This document shows, piece after piece, positions 7,240-16,021 of a stretch of DNA of 23,154 nucleotides. The stretch lies in assembly GCA_900550445.1 (NCBI GenBank), contig URSF01000033.1, positions 1 to 23,154 of the forward strand. The letters are read 5' to 3'. Origin of the DNA: an uncultured Rhodospirillaceae bacterium. GTDB lineage: Bacteria; Pseudomonadota; Alphaproteobacteria; CAAGCB01; CAG-977. A program made the translations under genes and the position numbers. The notes below the pieces were generated by a model that was not told the DNA's origin, ran no database searches, and was given only the letters and a program-made list of their open reading frames with translations. Positions within the stretch are counted from its first letter, which is position 1. Each line of letters begins with the position of its first letter.

Positions 7240-8613
7240 TTATCGGTATATCCGCTGCATAGCAAAAGAACAATAATGATCCAGACTGTTGTTTCCGTCC
7301 TGATCCGTAATGATTTCGTCCAGCCGTTCGGGGCCTTCGGCATTGGAAGTCAGCAAATAATTCACACCATCGATTGCAACAAGCGACTGCATACCGTTTG
7401 AACAAGGAACAGCATATTCGTCCCCGCCGCTTTTTTCCGGATAAACCCCGCCGGGCTGCCCTGTCGTAATTAAACGCGTCTGTTGAACATTCGGATCATA
7501 AACCCGCAGATACGTATACCGGCATTGCGGCGCCTCATATAACGCCTGAACGATATATTCGCTGTTTTGATCATTGTTGTAATCAATTTTGTTTCCGGAC
7601 ACACCGCCTCTGGAATTTTTCGCCAGCAGATAATCGCCGCCGCTTTGCCGCGCGACACAAGCCTGACGCTCTTCATCGCTTTTTCCTTCCTGCTGTGCGG
7701 AAACGGCGCACATCTGCTGATGATAAAGCGCATAAGCTTCTTTCATCAGATTTTTCATATTTACCGAAGGATAGGTTTTGTATTCTTTTTTCGCGACTTT
7801 TTCGCAAACCGGCTCCTGTTCACCGAAAACCGTCGTCAGTTTAACGGAATCGGAAGAAATCGTACAAACGTCTTTAAAGAACAAATGCTCCGGCACGAAT
7901 TCAAAAATAGAAAACCGTTTTGCGTCCGGATCGCTGTTTGACGCGTATAATTTTCCGTTCAGCTCGAAATATCCGATGCGGTCCGGCTGCCACATCGGAA
8001 AATATACCGGCTTGACAACGGCCTGCTGCGGCGGTTCGCTTTCCTGCCGGACTTTCATTTCCGTTTCGGGCAGATTTTCTATACCGCTGTAAAAAGTCGT
8101 AAATTCATAAACGGCGCCGCTTTTGCTTTTAAACGTAATTTTATCCTGCCTGTCCGCGAATTTACCGGACTGCAGAACGACCTGACACACATCGGAATCC
8201 GCGGCGGTTACCGGAGATTCCTTATATTCTCTGCTGACAATTTCACGAATACATCCGGTACACACATCGCTTCTTTCGGACAAATACAAATTAAACGCTT
8301 CGCTGTCTTTAACCCCGGCGGCCAGCCTGCTTTTATATTCGGCCAAAGCGTCGTTCAGCATTTCAACGGACATTTCTTCCTGTCCGTCTTTTAAAATCTC
8401 GTTTAAAAAAGCGTCTTCGTTCCGGATTTCGATTTTTTGATCATAATACGGATCTCCTTTTTCAGGCATATCGAAAATATCCAAAACATCGCCGTCAAAT
8501 TCTTCTTGCGCCGCGTTTTCGGCGTCATAATTTTTTTCTTCGGCCCGCGCGGAAGATAAACCGTTAACGGCGACGGCGGCTAAAAGAAAATAAAACAATA
8601 AACGACAGATCAT
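7240..8613 (-). CDS. Secreted/periplasmic protein of unknown function
   Basis: 457 aa. The start at 8613 is chosen because GGGAGGAAAGAAT precedes it and it begins exactly at a signal peptide: MICR, a hydrophobic core (LLFYFLLAAVAV) and a likely cleavage after SARA (residue 24). The same frame stays open for another 59 codons upstream but that extension has no ribosome site and would bury the signal. The mature protein has an acidic N-terminal region and several scattered cysteines, including CTGC and pairs such as DVCQ/DVCT, compatible with disulfides in the periplasm. I recognise no domain or catalytic motif. It stands alone, convergent with the hydrolase gene across a shared terminator. Confidence 0.8.
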   Translation of the reverse strand: MICRLLFYFLLAAVAVNGLSSARAEEKNYDAENAAQEEFDGDVLDIFDMPEKGDPYYDQKIEIRNEDAFLNEILKDGQEEMSVEMLNDALAEYKSRLAAGVKDSEAFNLYLSERSDVCTGCIREIVSREYKESPVTAADSDVCQVVLQSGKFADRQDKITFKSKSGAVYEFTTFYSGIENLPETEMKVRQESEPPQQAVVKPVYFPMWQPDRIGYFELNGKLYASNSDPDAKRFSIFEFVPEHLFFKDVCTISSDSVKLTTVFGEQEPVCEKVAKKEYKTYPSVNMKNLMKEAYALYHQQMCAVSAQQEGKSDEERQACVARQSGGDYLLAKNSRGGVSGNKIDYNNDQNSEYIVQALYEAPQCRYTYLRVYDPNVQQTRLITTGQPGGVYPEKSGGDEYAVPCSNGMQSLVAIDGVNYLLTSNAEGPERLDEIITDQDGNNSLDHYCSFAMQRIYR

Positions 8614-8940
8614 ATTCTTTCCTCCCGAACTTTCATTAAATTTATAATAAGCCGTCACGAAAATCCAATTTAAAAATTGCAGGCATAATTTTCCTTTTTT
8701 CCAAATTTCGCAGACCTCCCGGCTGATTTTTTTAAAAGCATCTTGACCTTCCGTATATTCTTTTGCATATTTTAGGGCAGAAGGGATCATTTGAGATGCG
8801 GTTCAGACGGCAGGAACGGTTGTACGCCGATATCAATGCTATTCTCTTGCGTCCGGAGTCCCCGTTTTTGGTATTTTGATAATAACAAAGCTCTGCCGCA
8901 GAATTTCCGGAAAGATTCCGGCAGCGTTTCAGGTGATTGA
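8614..8940. other. Divergent intergenic region (327 nt) before opgG
   Basis: This gap holds the leader of the 457-aa gene on the minus strand and the opgG leader on the plus strand. I see a possible plus promoter (8743-8771) and a small CCGGAA/TTCCGG hairpin at about 8907-8921 without a T-run. No RNA gene or convincing small protein is recognised. Confidence 0.5.
8743..8771 (+). promoter_or_regulatory. Possible promoter of the opgG operon
   Basis: TTGACC (8743-8748), a 17-nt spacer and CATATT (8766-8771). The implied leader is about 160 nt. Other AT-rich boxes exist nearby, so this is tentative. Confidence 0.4.
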
Positions 8941-10515
8941 ATGAAAAAACAGACCAAACATGTTATGAACGGACTGGCTGCCGCGCTGGTTTTATTTGCG
9001 GCTGTAAAGGGCGCTTTTTTTTACAGAGATTACAGAATAGAAAAGTCGCTGCTCAGCATTGAACGCGCCGAAAGTTCGTTCAGTTTTGAAAAACTGGCCT
9101 CAAAGGCTAAAGCTCTGTCCGAACTGCCATTTGTCGCTCCGGGGAAAGATCTGCCGAAAGAATTGCAGGATCTTGATTACGATGAATACCGTTCAATCCG
9201 CTTCAAACGGGAAAAAGGCCCGTGGTACGGCACTCACAAACCGTTTGAAGTCCAGTTTTTCCATGCCGGCGCCCTGTTTCAAAATTCCGTTAAAATCAAT
9301 GAAGTTATCGGCGGTAAATCCTATCCGTTAAAATATTCGCCCGATTTCTTTAATTTTGGTCATAACCGGTTGAACACCGAACATTTGTCCGATATCGGCT
9401 ACGCGGGTTTCAGACTGCACTATCCGTTAAATACGGACGATTATTTTGACGAATTGATTGCTTTTTTGGGCGCCAGCTATTTTCGCGCACTGGCCGAAGG
9501 CCAAAAATACGGAATTTCCGCCCGCGGTCTGGCAATCGACACAGCCGTGTCAACCGGCGAAGAATTTCCCGTTTTCAAGGAATTCTGGCTCCAGCGCCCC
9601 AGATGGCACGATAATTCGGCCGTCATTTACGCTCTGCTGGACAGCCCCAGTATAACGGGCGCTTACAAATTCACCATCACACCGGGCGCGGACACGGTGA
9701 TTCGCGTTGAAACCCGCCTGTTTGCCAGAAAAGAAATCGGTAAACTCGGAATTGCGCCGTTAACGTCCATGTATCTGTTCGGCGAAAACACAAAAAACAA
9801 ATTTGATGATTTCCGCCCCGAAGTCCATGACAGCGACGGCCTGCTGCTTTCAAACGCGAACGGTGAATGGCTGTGGCGGCCTTTGGATAATTCAAAATAT
9901 CTGCGTATCAGCGATTTTGCCGATGAAAACCCGAAAGGTTTCGGCCTTTTGCAGCGGGATCGCGATCTGTCCAACTATCTGGATTTTGAATCCCATTATG
10001 AACAACGTCCCAGCGTTTGGGTTGAACCTGTCGGTGATTGGGGAAAAGGTGTCGTTGAGCTGGTCGAAATTCCGTCGGATCAGGAAATACATGATAATGT
10101 CGTCGCTTACTGGGTTTCTGACGAAAAAGTCACTGCCGGACAGGAATTGCGGTATACTTATAATCTGCATTGGTTTACCGATCTGCCCGTTGAAAAGATT
10201 CCCGGCGCCGTAACCGCGACCAGAACGGGTATCGGAGGCATTTCAGGACAACAGGAAATAGAAAAACGCAAATTCGTTATCGATTTTGATATTTTGAACA
10301 TGCAAGAGGAAGTCGAAAAAGGAATAGCGGTTTTGGAAACTTCTGCCAGCGAAGGCAAAATCGTCCAACAGCAGCTGGTTTATAATCCGACAACCGGCGG
10401 ACTGACGGCTTATATTGATTTTAAACCGAACGGCAAAATTTCCGAACTAAGAGCTTCCGTCGTAAAGAAAGGACGCCATATTTCCGAAATCTGGAGTTAT
10501 CAATGGCTGCCATAA
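8941..10515 (+). CDS. opgG: Glucan biosynthesis protein G (MdoG/OpgG family)
   Basis: 524 aa. A periplasmic protein needed for branching and release of osmoregulated periplasmic glucans. Seen: an N-terminal hydrophobic segment (residues about 8-25) acting as signal or anchor, then MdoG-family features such as FEKLASKAKALSELPF, LDYDEYRSIRF and FEVQFFHAG..F. These are followed by GYAGFRLHYPLN, FLGASYFRALAEGQKYGISARGLAIDT and FPVFKEFWLQRP. Length is normal (E. coli OpgG is about 511 aa). The ATG is preceded by AGGTGA (8931-8936). The end overlaps the next gene by 13 nt, and opgH follows that, so the three are an operon. OpgD is a paralogue with the same fold; the pairing with opgH favours OpgG. 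Confidence 0.95.
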   Translation: MKKQTKHVMNGLAAALVLFAAVKGAFFYRDYRIEKSLLSIERAESSFSFEKLASKAKALSELPFVAPGKDLPKELQDLDYDEYRSIRFKREKGPWYGTHKPFEVQFFHAGALFQNSVKINEVIGGKSYPLKYSPDFFNFGHNRLNTEHLSDIGYAGFRLHYPLNTDDYFDELIAFLGASYFRALAEGQKYGISARGLAIDTAVSTGEEFPVFKEFWLQRPRWHDNSAVIYALLDSPSITGAYKFTITPGADTVIRVETRLFARKEIGKLGIAPLTSMYLFGENTKNKFDDFRPEVHDSDGLLLSNANGEWLWRPLDNSKYLRISDFADENPKGFGLLQRDRDLSNYLDFESHYEQRPSVWVEPVGDWGKGVVELVEIPSDQEIHDNVVAYWVSDEKVTAGQELRYTYNLHWFTDLPVEKIPGAVTATRTGIGGISGQQEIEKRKFVIDFDILNMQEEVEKGIAVLETSASEGKIVQQQLVYNPTTGGLTAYIDFKPNGKISELRASVVKKGRHISEIWSYQWLP

Positions 10516-10955
10516 AAATACAAAGCCTGCGCGACGTGGCGCGTGTTTATCTGCAGACACTGGGTTATCAGATGTCCGAACTGACCGACGATGATATTTC
10601 GTCATTTTTGTCGGCGGCGGATATTCGGTCCGAAACGGCCGAAGAGCTGGTCCGCAAAGCCGATGAAATTCTGTTTGATAACGCATTAAAAATTTTTAAC
10701 GACATTTATTTTGAAAAAGAACAGACGGTCGCCTACTTTAAACTGTTTTTTTCAATTTTTGACGGCGCGAAGATCTGCACGGTAAAAGACCTTGTCAAAG
10801 GAAAAATCCCGTCGGAACTGGTTCAGAAAATGCAGCAACAGGCTGTTGTAAACGCCCCCGAATATCACTTTGAACACATGAAACCCCAGACGATTGACGA
10901 AGTCCATTGGTTTGGCAGAATATTTTCTTGTTTAAAAAAGGAAAAAAAGAAATGA
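10503..10955 (+). CDS. Unknown 150-aa protein inserted between opgG and opgH
   Basis: 150 aa, predicted helical and soluble, with a lysine-rich end and no signal peptide or membrane segment. ATG 10503 sits inside the opgG 3' end (13-nt overlap) with GGAG about 6 nt upstream. Its stop overlaps the opgH start as ATGA. Both junctions imply coupled translation with the glucan genes. Rhodobacter has an opgGIH operon, but as I recall its OpgI is related to OpgG, and this small protein is not. It may be a cytoplasmic partner or regulator of the OpgH synthase, but no domain supports that beyond location. Confidence 0.8.
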   Translation: MAAIKIQSLRDVARVYLQTLGYQMSELTDDDISSFLSAADIRSETAEELVRKADEILFDNALKIFNDIYFEKEQTVAYFKLFFSIFDGAKICTVKDLVKGKIPSELVQKMQQQAVVNAPEYHFEHMKPQTIDEVHWFGRIFSCLKKEKKK

Positions 10956-12991
10956 GAGAATACGTTCCGATCACCAAAAAACAGGTTTTCCGCCGCCGCC
11001 GTATGGTTTTCGGCCTGTCCGCTTTCAGCACGCTGCTTGCCACGTTAAAATGGATCACGGCCATTCCCAGCGATTCTTACATTTATACGAAAATTCTGAT
11101 GATTTCCCTGTTCAGCCTGACCTTTGGCTGGATTGCCCTGTTTTTCTGGTCCAGTTTGTTTGGCTTTTTTGAATTGCTGCGCCGCAAAAAGCCGGTCGGA
11201 CTGAAATGGGCGGCCGACGACGTTGCTCTGAGCGGCAAAACCGCCGTATTAATGCCCATATACAACGAAGAACCCGTCAAAGTTTATGCCAACCTGCTGG
11301 CCATGGCGCAAGAACTGGATCAAACCGGTCAAGGCAGCCATTTTGATATTTTTGTCCTCAGCGACACGACAGACCCGAAAACCTGGGTAAAAGAAGAAAA
11401 AATGTGGCTGGAAACACAGCGCCGCATGCCGCGGAATATACGGCTGTATTATCGCCGCCGCGTGCGAAACACGGCCCGAAAGAGCGGAAATATTGAAGAT
11501 TTCTGCAAAAAATGGGGCTGCCTGTACGATTTTATGATTGTTTTGGACGCAGACAGCCTTCTGGCCGGCCGGACGATGCTGAAAATGTCTCAGCTGATGC
11601 AGATAAACGCGGACACCGGTATTATTCAGGCACCGCCGATGTGCATTAACAGAAACTCTTTGTTTGCCCGTATTCAACAGTTTGCCGGCAAAGTTTACGG
11701 CAGCGTCGTTGCGGCGGGATCCGCTTACTGGCAGGACGGCGAAAGCAATTATTGGGGTCATAACGCGATCATTCGCGTCAAAGCATTTATGGATTGCTGC
11801 AAACTGCCCGTGTTGACGGGCAAAGCCCCTTTCGGCGGCCATATTCTCAGTCATGATTTTGTCGAGGCTTCGTTAATTTGCCGCGGCGGCTGGCGGACAT
11901 GGCTGCTGCCCGAACTGAACGGCAGTTACGAAGAATGTCCTCCCAGCATGATTGACTTTGCGATTCGCGACAGACGGTGGTGCCAGGGGAACTTGCAGCA
12001 TATTAAGGTCCTTTTGTCGCGGAATTTAAATCCTGTCAGCCGAATTCACTTTTTAATCGGCATTATGTCTTATGTTTCCTCTCCGCTTTGGCTGTGCTTT
12101 CTTCTGGTCGGCATTGCCGCGGCATTGGGCAAAGCCTTAATTCCGACGAATTATTTTCCCGTGGGCTATTCCTTGTTTCCGACATGGCCCGTTTTTGACA
12201 AAGTAGGCACAATCAGCCTGTTTTTATTGTCTATGTTTATGCTGGTTTTTCCAAAATTTCTGGGTTTGATTGTTTATATTGCCCAAAACCGACGGAAAGA
12301 TATTGACGGTATTTTCAGCGCGGTAAAAAGCGTTCTGGCGGAAATTCTGTTCAGCGCGCTGACGGCGCCGGTTATGATGATGTTCCAAAGCAAATTCGTC
12401 TTTGACATTTTGTTCGGTTCATCTGTCAGCTGGAATCCGCAAAACCGTGATGAAACGGGAACCCCCTGGAAAACGGCGGCAAAAGTTCATTTCTGGCATA
12501 CCCTGTTAGGCCTGGTAACAACCGTTGTCGTGTGGAAATACGTTAACGTTTTGTTTTGGTGGATTTTGCCGGTCACAGTCGGACTGACGTTTTCGATTCC
12601 GGTTTCCGTACTGTCTTCCCGGGAAGAATCCGGCTTAAAGGCCAAGAAACATAAATACTTTATTATTCCCGAAGAATTGAATACCCCTTCCGTTTTGCAA
12701 AAAGCGCAGCGCAGCCTGTCCGAATTGCAACAATACGCCGCATATGAACGGGGCGTTATAGACGTCATCAGCGATTCTGATCTGAACGCGCTGCATATTC
12801 TGATGCTGCCGGTAAACGGCCCGGCGCCGGATTTTGATGAAGCAGTGTTAAAACAAGGCCGGATTAAACTGGAAAATTTCATCAACTACGGCGTAAAAAC
12901 CGAGTTTACCAAAGAAGAAGAAATCGCTTTGTTATATTCGCCGGATTTTCTGGAAACGGCGCGATTGTCTTATCTGCTTAACGCGGCTTAA
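10952..12991 (+). CDS. opgH: Glucan synthase OpgH, membrane glucosyltransferase
   Basis: 679 aa. An inner-membrane family-2 glucosyltransferase that polymerises the beta-glucan backbone from UDP-glucose and extrudes it to the periplasm. Seen: two N-terminal membrane helices (residues about 20-75), a cytoplasmic GT domain with LMPIYNEEPVKVYANL, the metal-binding DAD (199-201), HDFVEASL, and RRWCQGNLQH (341-350). Several C-terminal helices follow. It lacks the long N- and C-terminal extensions of E. coli OpgH (about 847 aa), as is common outside enterics. Start is the ATG overlapping the previous TGA; an in-frame ATG at 10907 lies inside the preceding gene without a ribosome site. A terminator follows 19 nt after the stop. 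Confidence 0.95.
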   Translation: MREYVPITKKQVFRRRRMVFGLSAFSTLLATLKWITAIPSDSYIYTKILMISLFSLTFGWIALFFWSSLFGFFELLRRKKPVGLKWAADDVALSGKTAVLMPIYNEEPVKVYANLLAMAQELDQTGQGSHFDIFVLSDTTDPKTWVKEEKMWLETQRRMPRNIRLYYRRRVRNTARKSGNIEDFCKKWGCLYDFMIVLDADSLLAGRTMLKMSQLMQINADTGIIQAPPMCINRNSLFARIQQFAGKVYGSVVAAGSAYWQDGESNYWGHNAIIRVKAFMDCCKLPVLTGKAPFGGHILSHDFVEASLICRGGWRTWLLPELNGSYEECPPSMIDFAIRDRRWCQGNLQHIKVLLSRNLNPVSRIHFLIGIMSYVSSPLWLCFLLVGIAAALGKALIPTNYFPVGYSLFPTWPVFDKVGTISLFLLSMFMLVFPKFLGLIVYIAQNRRKDIDGIFSAVKSVLAEILFSALTAPVMMMFQSKFVFDILFGSSVSWNPQNRDETGTPWKTAAKVHFWHTLLGLVTTVVVWKYVNVLFWWILPVTVGLTFSIPVSVLSSREESGLKAKKHKYFIIPEELNTPSVLQKAQRSLSELQQYAAYERGVIDVISDSDLNALHILMLPVNGPAPDFDEAVLKQGRIKLENFINYGVKTEFTKEEEIALLYSPDFLETARLSYLLNAA

Positions 12992-13010
12992 CTTCTTTGT
13001 TTTTTATCAG

Positions 13011-13041
13011 ACAGCCTCCGTTTTTCCGGAGGCTGTTTTTA
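13011..13041 (+). terminator. Rho-independent terminator of the opg operon
   Basis: ACAGCCTCCG (13011-13020) pairs with CGGAGGCTGT (13027-13036) around a T-rich loop, followed by a short T-run to 13040. Confidence 0.88.
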
Positions 13042-13050
13042 TTCTTCTGA

Positions 13051-13079
13051 TTGCATAAGAAACATAATTTATATACTAT
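13051..13079 (+). promoter_or_regulatory. Sigma70-like promoter of comEC
   Basis: TTGCAT (13051-13056), a 17-nt spacer and TACTAT (13074-13079), directly downstream of the opg terminator, give a leader of about 25 nt before ATG 13110. Confidence 0.6.
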
Positions 13080-13109
13080 GGATTTAATATTTAATCATCA
13101 GGTTGTTTT

Positions 13110-15233
13110 ATGGGGATTTTTTTTGATTACTGCCGCCGGTTTGGGTATGGACTGAACGGCTTTTTTCTAATGGAAAAAGACCGGATTGCTCTATGGCTTC
13201 CCGTTATGTTCGGTGCGGGAATCGGCTTTTATTTTTCTTTGCCGGAAGAACCGCTGCTTACGACGACGCTCTGCATTTTTATCTGTGCCTGTTTTCTTGT
13301 CTGGGACTGCCGCAGAAATACCGTTTATCTGTTTTCCGCCGTATTTTTTCTGCTGTTCTGCGCCGGAATTTTTTTCACTCAGCTGCGTGTTTTTTCCCTC
13401 AGCGAACCGCGCATTAAAATGCGGACCGGACTTTTGTCCGTCACGGGAACCGTTCAGGACGTTCAGGAATATCCTGACGGACGCGGCCGCCTGATTTTAA
13501 AAAACATTCGGATCGATTCTTTTCCCGACTGGAAAACACCCGCAAAAATATGGCTGAATCTGCCTGCCGGCATACAAATGCCGCAGACAAACGACCTTGT
13601 TGAAACCGAAGCGTTTCTTTCCACTCCCTACCCTGCCGGCACACCGGACGGATTTGATTTCAGCCGCCTGTTGTATTTTCGGCAAATCGGCGCCATCGGA
13701 TCCGTTCACGGCGATTTTAAAATCCTGAAACAATCCGGCAGCTCAACCGTCCGCAGCGCCGTCAACCGAAAAATTGACACCGTCCTGCCCGCCGACACGG
13801 CCGGCGTGGCAAAAGCGTTAATAACCGGCAGTACCAAAAGCATACCGCTTGATATCGTTCAAAACTACCGCGACGCGGGCATTGCGCATATTCTGTCAGT
13901 TTCCGGCCTGCATATGTCCTTGCTGGCAGGATTGGTTTTTGCCGTTACCAGAACATTGCTGGCATTAATTCCCGCTGCCGCGCTGTATTGGAACACGAAA
14001 AAAATCGCTGCGGTAATTTCCCTGATCGTCTGTTTTGCCTATCTGCACCTTTCGGGATCTTCTTACCCGGCGCAAAGGGCTTTTATCATGCTGGCTTTTG
14101 CCCTGACGGCCATATTGTTCAACCGCCGCGCCCTTTCCGTTGTTTCACTGGCCTGGGCGGCTTTTTTTATTCTGCTGTTTTTCCCCGAATCGGTTTGTTC
14201 CGCCGGATTTCAACTTTCGTTCGCCGCCGTGACCGCACTGATTTGCGCTTATGAAGCCGGCGTCGGAAAATATACCCGCCTTTTGGAAAAGAAAGAAAGC
14301 CTCCTGTTTTACTTTCTTTCCTGCCTGGCCGCCATAGCTTTAACAACAATTATCGCTTCACTGGCAACGGCGCCTTTTACGGTTTTTCATTTTAAGCGAC
14401 TGCCCGTTTATTCTTTAATCGGCAATCTGCTTAGCTCTTCAGTTACGGGGCTTTGGGTAATGCCCGCCCTGACAGCCGGAACAATCATGATGCCGATCGG
14501 CATGGAAAGACCTTTTTTGACTTTGGCGTCTTACGGCATTTTACTGATTAACAAATCGGCGGAAATAACCGCCGACCTACCGCATGCCGTTTATCAGTTT
14601 CCTCCCATGCCTTTTTGGGGACTGATGATGGCCGTATTTGGCGGATTATGGACCTGCCTGTGGCAGGGACGGCACCGGCTGTGGGGACTGGCAGTTTTCT
14701 GCTGCAGCCTGACGACCCCGTTTTTCACCGCTTTGCCCGACATGTACGTTTCTTTATCCGCGGCAGCCTTCAAAAACAAAGAAAATCTGCTTGTTTTCAA
14801 AGAAGGCTCTTCCGATCAAATGATGAAAAAAGCCTGGCTGGAAGAAAACAGACAAGAACAGGAACTGACAACGATCTGCCCTTACGGCCTTTGCCTGTAC
14901 GAAAAGAACGGTTTAAAAATCGGATATGCTCATAACAAAATCGGCGCCTATGACGCTTGCCAGATGACAGATCTGGACGCATTGTTTATCACCACGGATT
15001 CACAAGACGAATGCCCGGCAAAACACCAATATTCCCGCAGTGATATTTTAAAAGCCGGCGCTTACACCGTATACGCCCGCCCGGACGGACTGAAAATACT
15101 TTCGGTAGCCCGTGAAAAAGGCTACAGACCGTGGACGGTTTCTTATCCTCTGATCACCTTTTCCGGAGAGATCCGAAACATGACGACGCCGGTAAATTAT
15201 AAAATAACCGCCCGTTTGAAACAAAAAGATTAA
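13110..15233 (+). CDS. comEC: ComEC/Rec2-family competence protein, DNA-uptake channel
   Basis: 707 aa. A polytopic inner-membrane protein that in competent bacteria carries single-stranded DNA into the cytoplasm. Seen: N-terminal membrane helices, an OB-like soluble part (residues about 100-215), then the competence-domain signature AGIAHILSVSGLHMSLLAG (His 268). It is followed by many helices, including LSGSSYPAQRAFIML and AGFQLSFAAVTALI. The C-terminal soluble tail (residues about 545-707) is short and lacks the HxHxDH metallo-beta-lactamase motif of Bacillus ComEC. That agrees with the ~700-aa alphaproteobacterial form. AGG precedes ATG 13110 by 7 nt. Its stop overlaps the convergent suhB-like stop. 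Other uptake genes are not in the window, so competence itself is not shown. Confidence 0.93.
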   Translation: MGIFFDYCRRFGYGLNGFFLMEKDRIALWLPVMFGAGIGFYFSLPEEPLLTTTLCIFICACFLVWDCRRNTVYLFSAVFFLLFCAGIFFTQLRVFSLSEPRIKMRTGLLSVTGTVQDVQEYPDGRGRLILKNIRIDSFPDWKTPAKIWLNLPAGIQMPQTNDLVETEAFLSTPYPAGTPDGFDFSRLLYFRQIGAIGSVHGDFKILKQSGSSTVRSAVNRKIDTVLPADTAGVAKALITGSTKSIPLDIVQNYRDAGIAHILSVSGLHMSLLAGLVFAVTRTLLALIPAAALYWNTKKIAAVISLIVCFAYLHLSGSSYPAQRAFIMLAFALTAILFNRRALSVVSLAWAAFFILLFFPESVCSAGFQLSFAAVTALICAYEAGVGKYTRLLEKKESLLFYFLSCLAAIALTTIIASLATAPFTVFHFKRLPVYSLIGNLLSSSVTGLWVMPALTAGTIMMPIGMERPFLTLASYGILLINKSAEITADLPHAVYQFPPMPFWGLMMAVFGGLWTCLWQGRHRLWGLAVFCCSLTTPFFTALPDMYVSLSAAAFKNKENLLVFKEGSSDQMMKKAWLEENRQEQELTTICPYGLCLYEKNGLKIGYAHNKIGAYDACQMTDLDALFITTDSQDECPAKHQYSRSDILKAGAYTVYARPDGLKILSVAREKGYRPWTVSYPLITFSGEIRNMTTPVNYKITARLKQKD

Positions 15234-16021
15234 TCCGCTTTAGCGCACAGATTAGCGCGCAGATACTCCCACGCTTCTTTGTTCGGCGCGGAGATCAAAT
15301 GATTGGCGCCGACCAGAGGCGTATAGGATTTTCCGTCGACATAGGACGTATATCCGCCGGCTTCGGCATGCAACATAACGCCGGCGGCATGATCCCACGG
15401 CTTGATAATTTTTGTCCGGTAAGCCGAATAATGCGTTCCGCCGGAAATAATCGACATATACCCGAACGAAGCGCTGCCCCACCAGACGGGCTTTGGCAGT
15501 TTTGCGTCTTTAAAAGCGACGCGCCGCCCGACGACGCCCGTCATTTTATGCATGTCTTTAACTTCGGCGACTTTCATTTTTTTGTCCCCGTACCAGGCGC
15601 CGCCGCCTTTTTCCCCCATAATCATGATTTTGTAAACCGGATTAAACAACCACCCGGCTATAGTTTCTCCCTGATAAACCAAAGCGACGACGACGCCGAT
15701 TTCACTGCGGCCATAGGCGAAATTCATGGTTCCGTCGATCGGGTCAATCACCCAGACGGGTTTGTCTTCTTTTAAATAATCCAGGACGGCGGGATCTTTA
15801 AACGCCGCTTCTTCTCCGACGACCAAAGAACCGGGCAGCAAAGCCGTCAATTCGTTTGTCAGCCGTTTTTCCGTTTCGGTATCGGCGGTTGTCACAAAAT
15901 CTTCCGAAGAATTTTTTGTATCAATATCCGACACGGATAAATGCTTAAAACGGGGCAAGACTTCTTCCTGCGATATAACCGTAATAATTTCCGCCACCTT
16001 GCGAAGATCAGGACAATGCAT
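15230..16021 (-). CDS. Inositol monophosphatase family phosphatase (SuhB-like)
   Basis: 263 aa. A Mg2+-dependent phosphomonoesterase of the IMPase/FIG/PAP superfamily. Metal ligands are visible: GEE (69-71), DPIDGT (93-98) and WDHAAG (Asp 210); FVTTADTETE (Asp 47) is the usual N-terminal ligand region. Substrate could be inositol phosphate, histidinol phosphate or phosphoadenosine phosphate; motifs do not decide, so I give no symbol. The ATG overlaps the hflX end by 14 nt and has AGGTGA just upstream, making this the last gene of the dusB-led operon. Its stop overlaps the convergent comEC stop by 4 nt, with no terminator between; transcripts must run into the opposing gene. Confidence 0.92.
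   Translation of the reverse strand: MHCPDLRKVAEIITVISQEEVLPRFKHLSVSDIDTKNSSEDFVTTADTETEKRLTNELTALLPGSLVVGEEAAFKDPAVLDYLKEDKPVWVIDPIDGTMNFAYGRSEIGVVVALVYQGETIAGWLFNPVYKIMIMGEKGGGAWYGDKKMKVAEVKDMHKMTGVVGRRVAFKDAKLPKPVWWGSASFGYMSIISGGTHYSAYRTKIIKPWDHAAGVMLHAEAGGYTSYVDGKSYTPLVGANHLISAPNKEAWEYLRANLCAKAD

Noticed and set aside
8614..8790. 59-codon in-frame extension of the secreted unknown protein.
   Set aside because: It would place the signal peptide internally and has no ribosome site, unlike the start at 8613.
8796..8879. 27-codon ORF (MRFRRQERLYADINAILL...) in the opgG leader, possible leader peptide.
   Set aside because: The ribosome site is poor (AAGGG about 10 nt away), there is no regulatory hairpin with a T-run after it, and short ORFs of this size arise by chance.
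8907..8921. CCGGAA/TTCCGG hairpin before opgG, considered as a terminator or operator.
   Set aside because: No T-run follows, and a single short palindrome is not enough to call an operator.
13110..15233. Metallo-beta-lactamase domain at the ComEC C-terminus.
   Set aside because: The tail carries no HxHxDH motif, so this is the short ComEC form.
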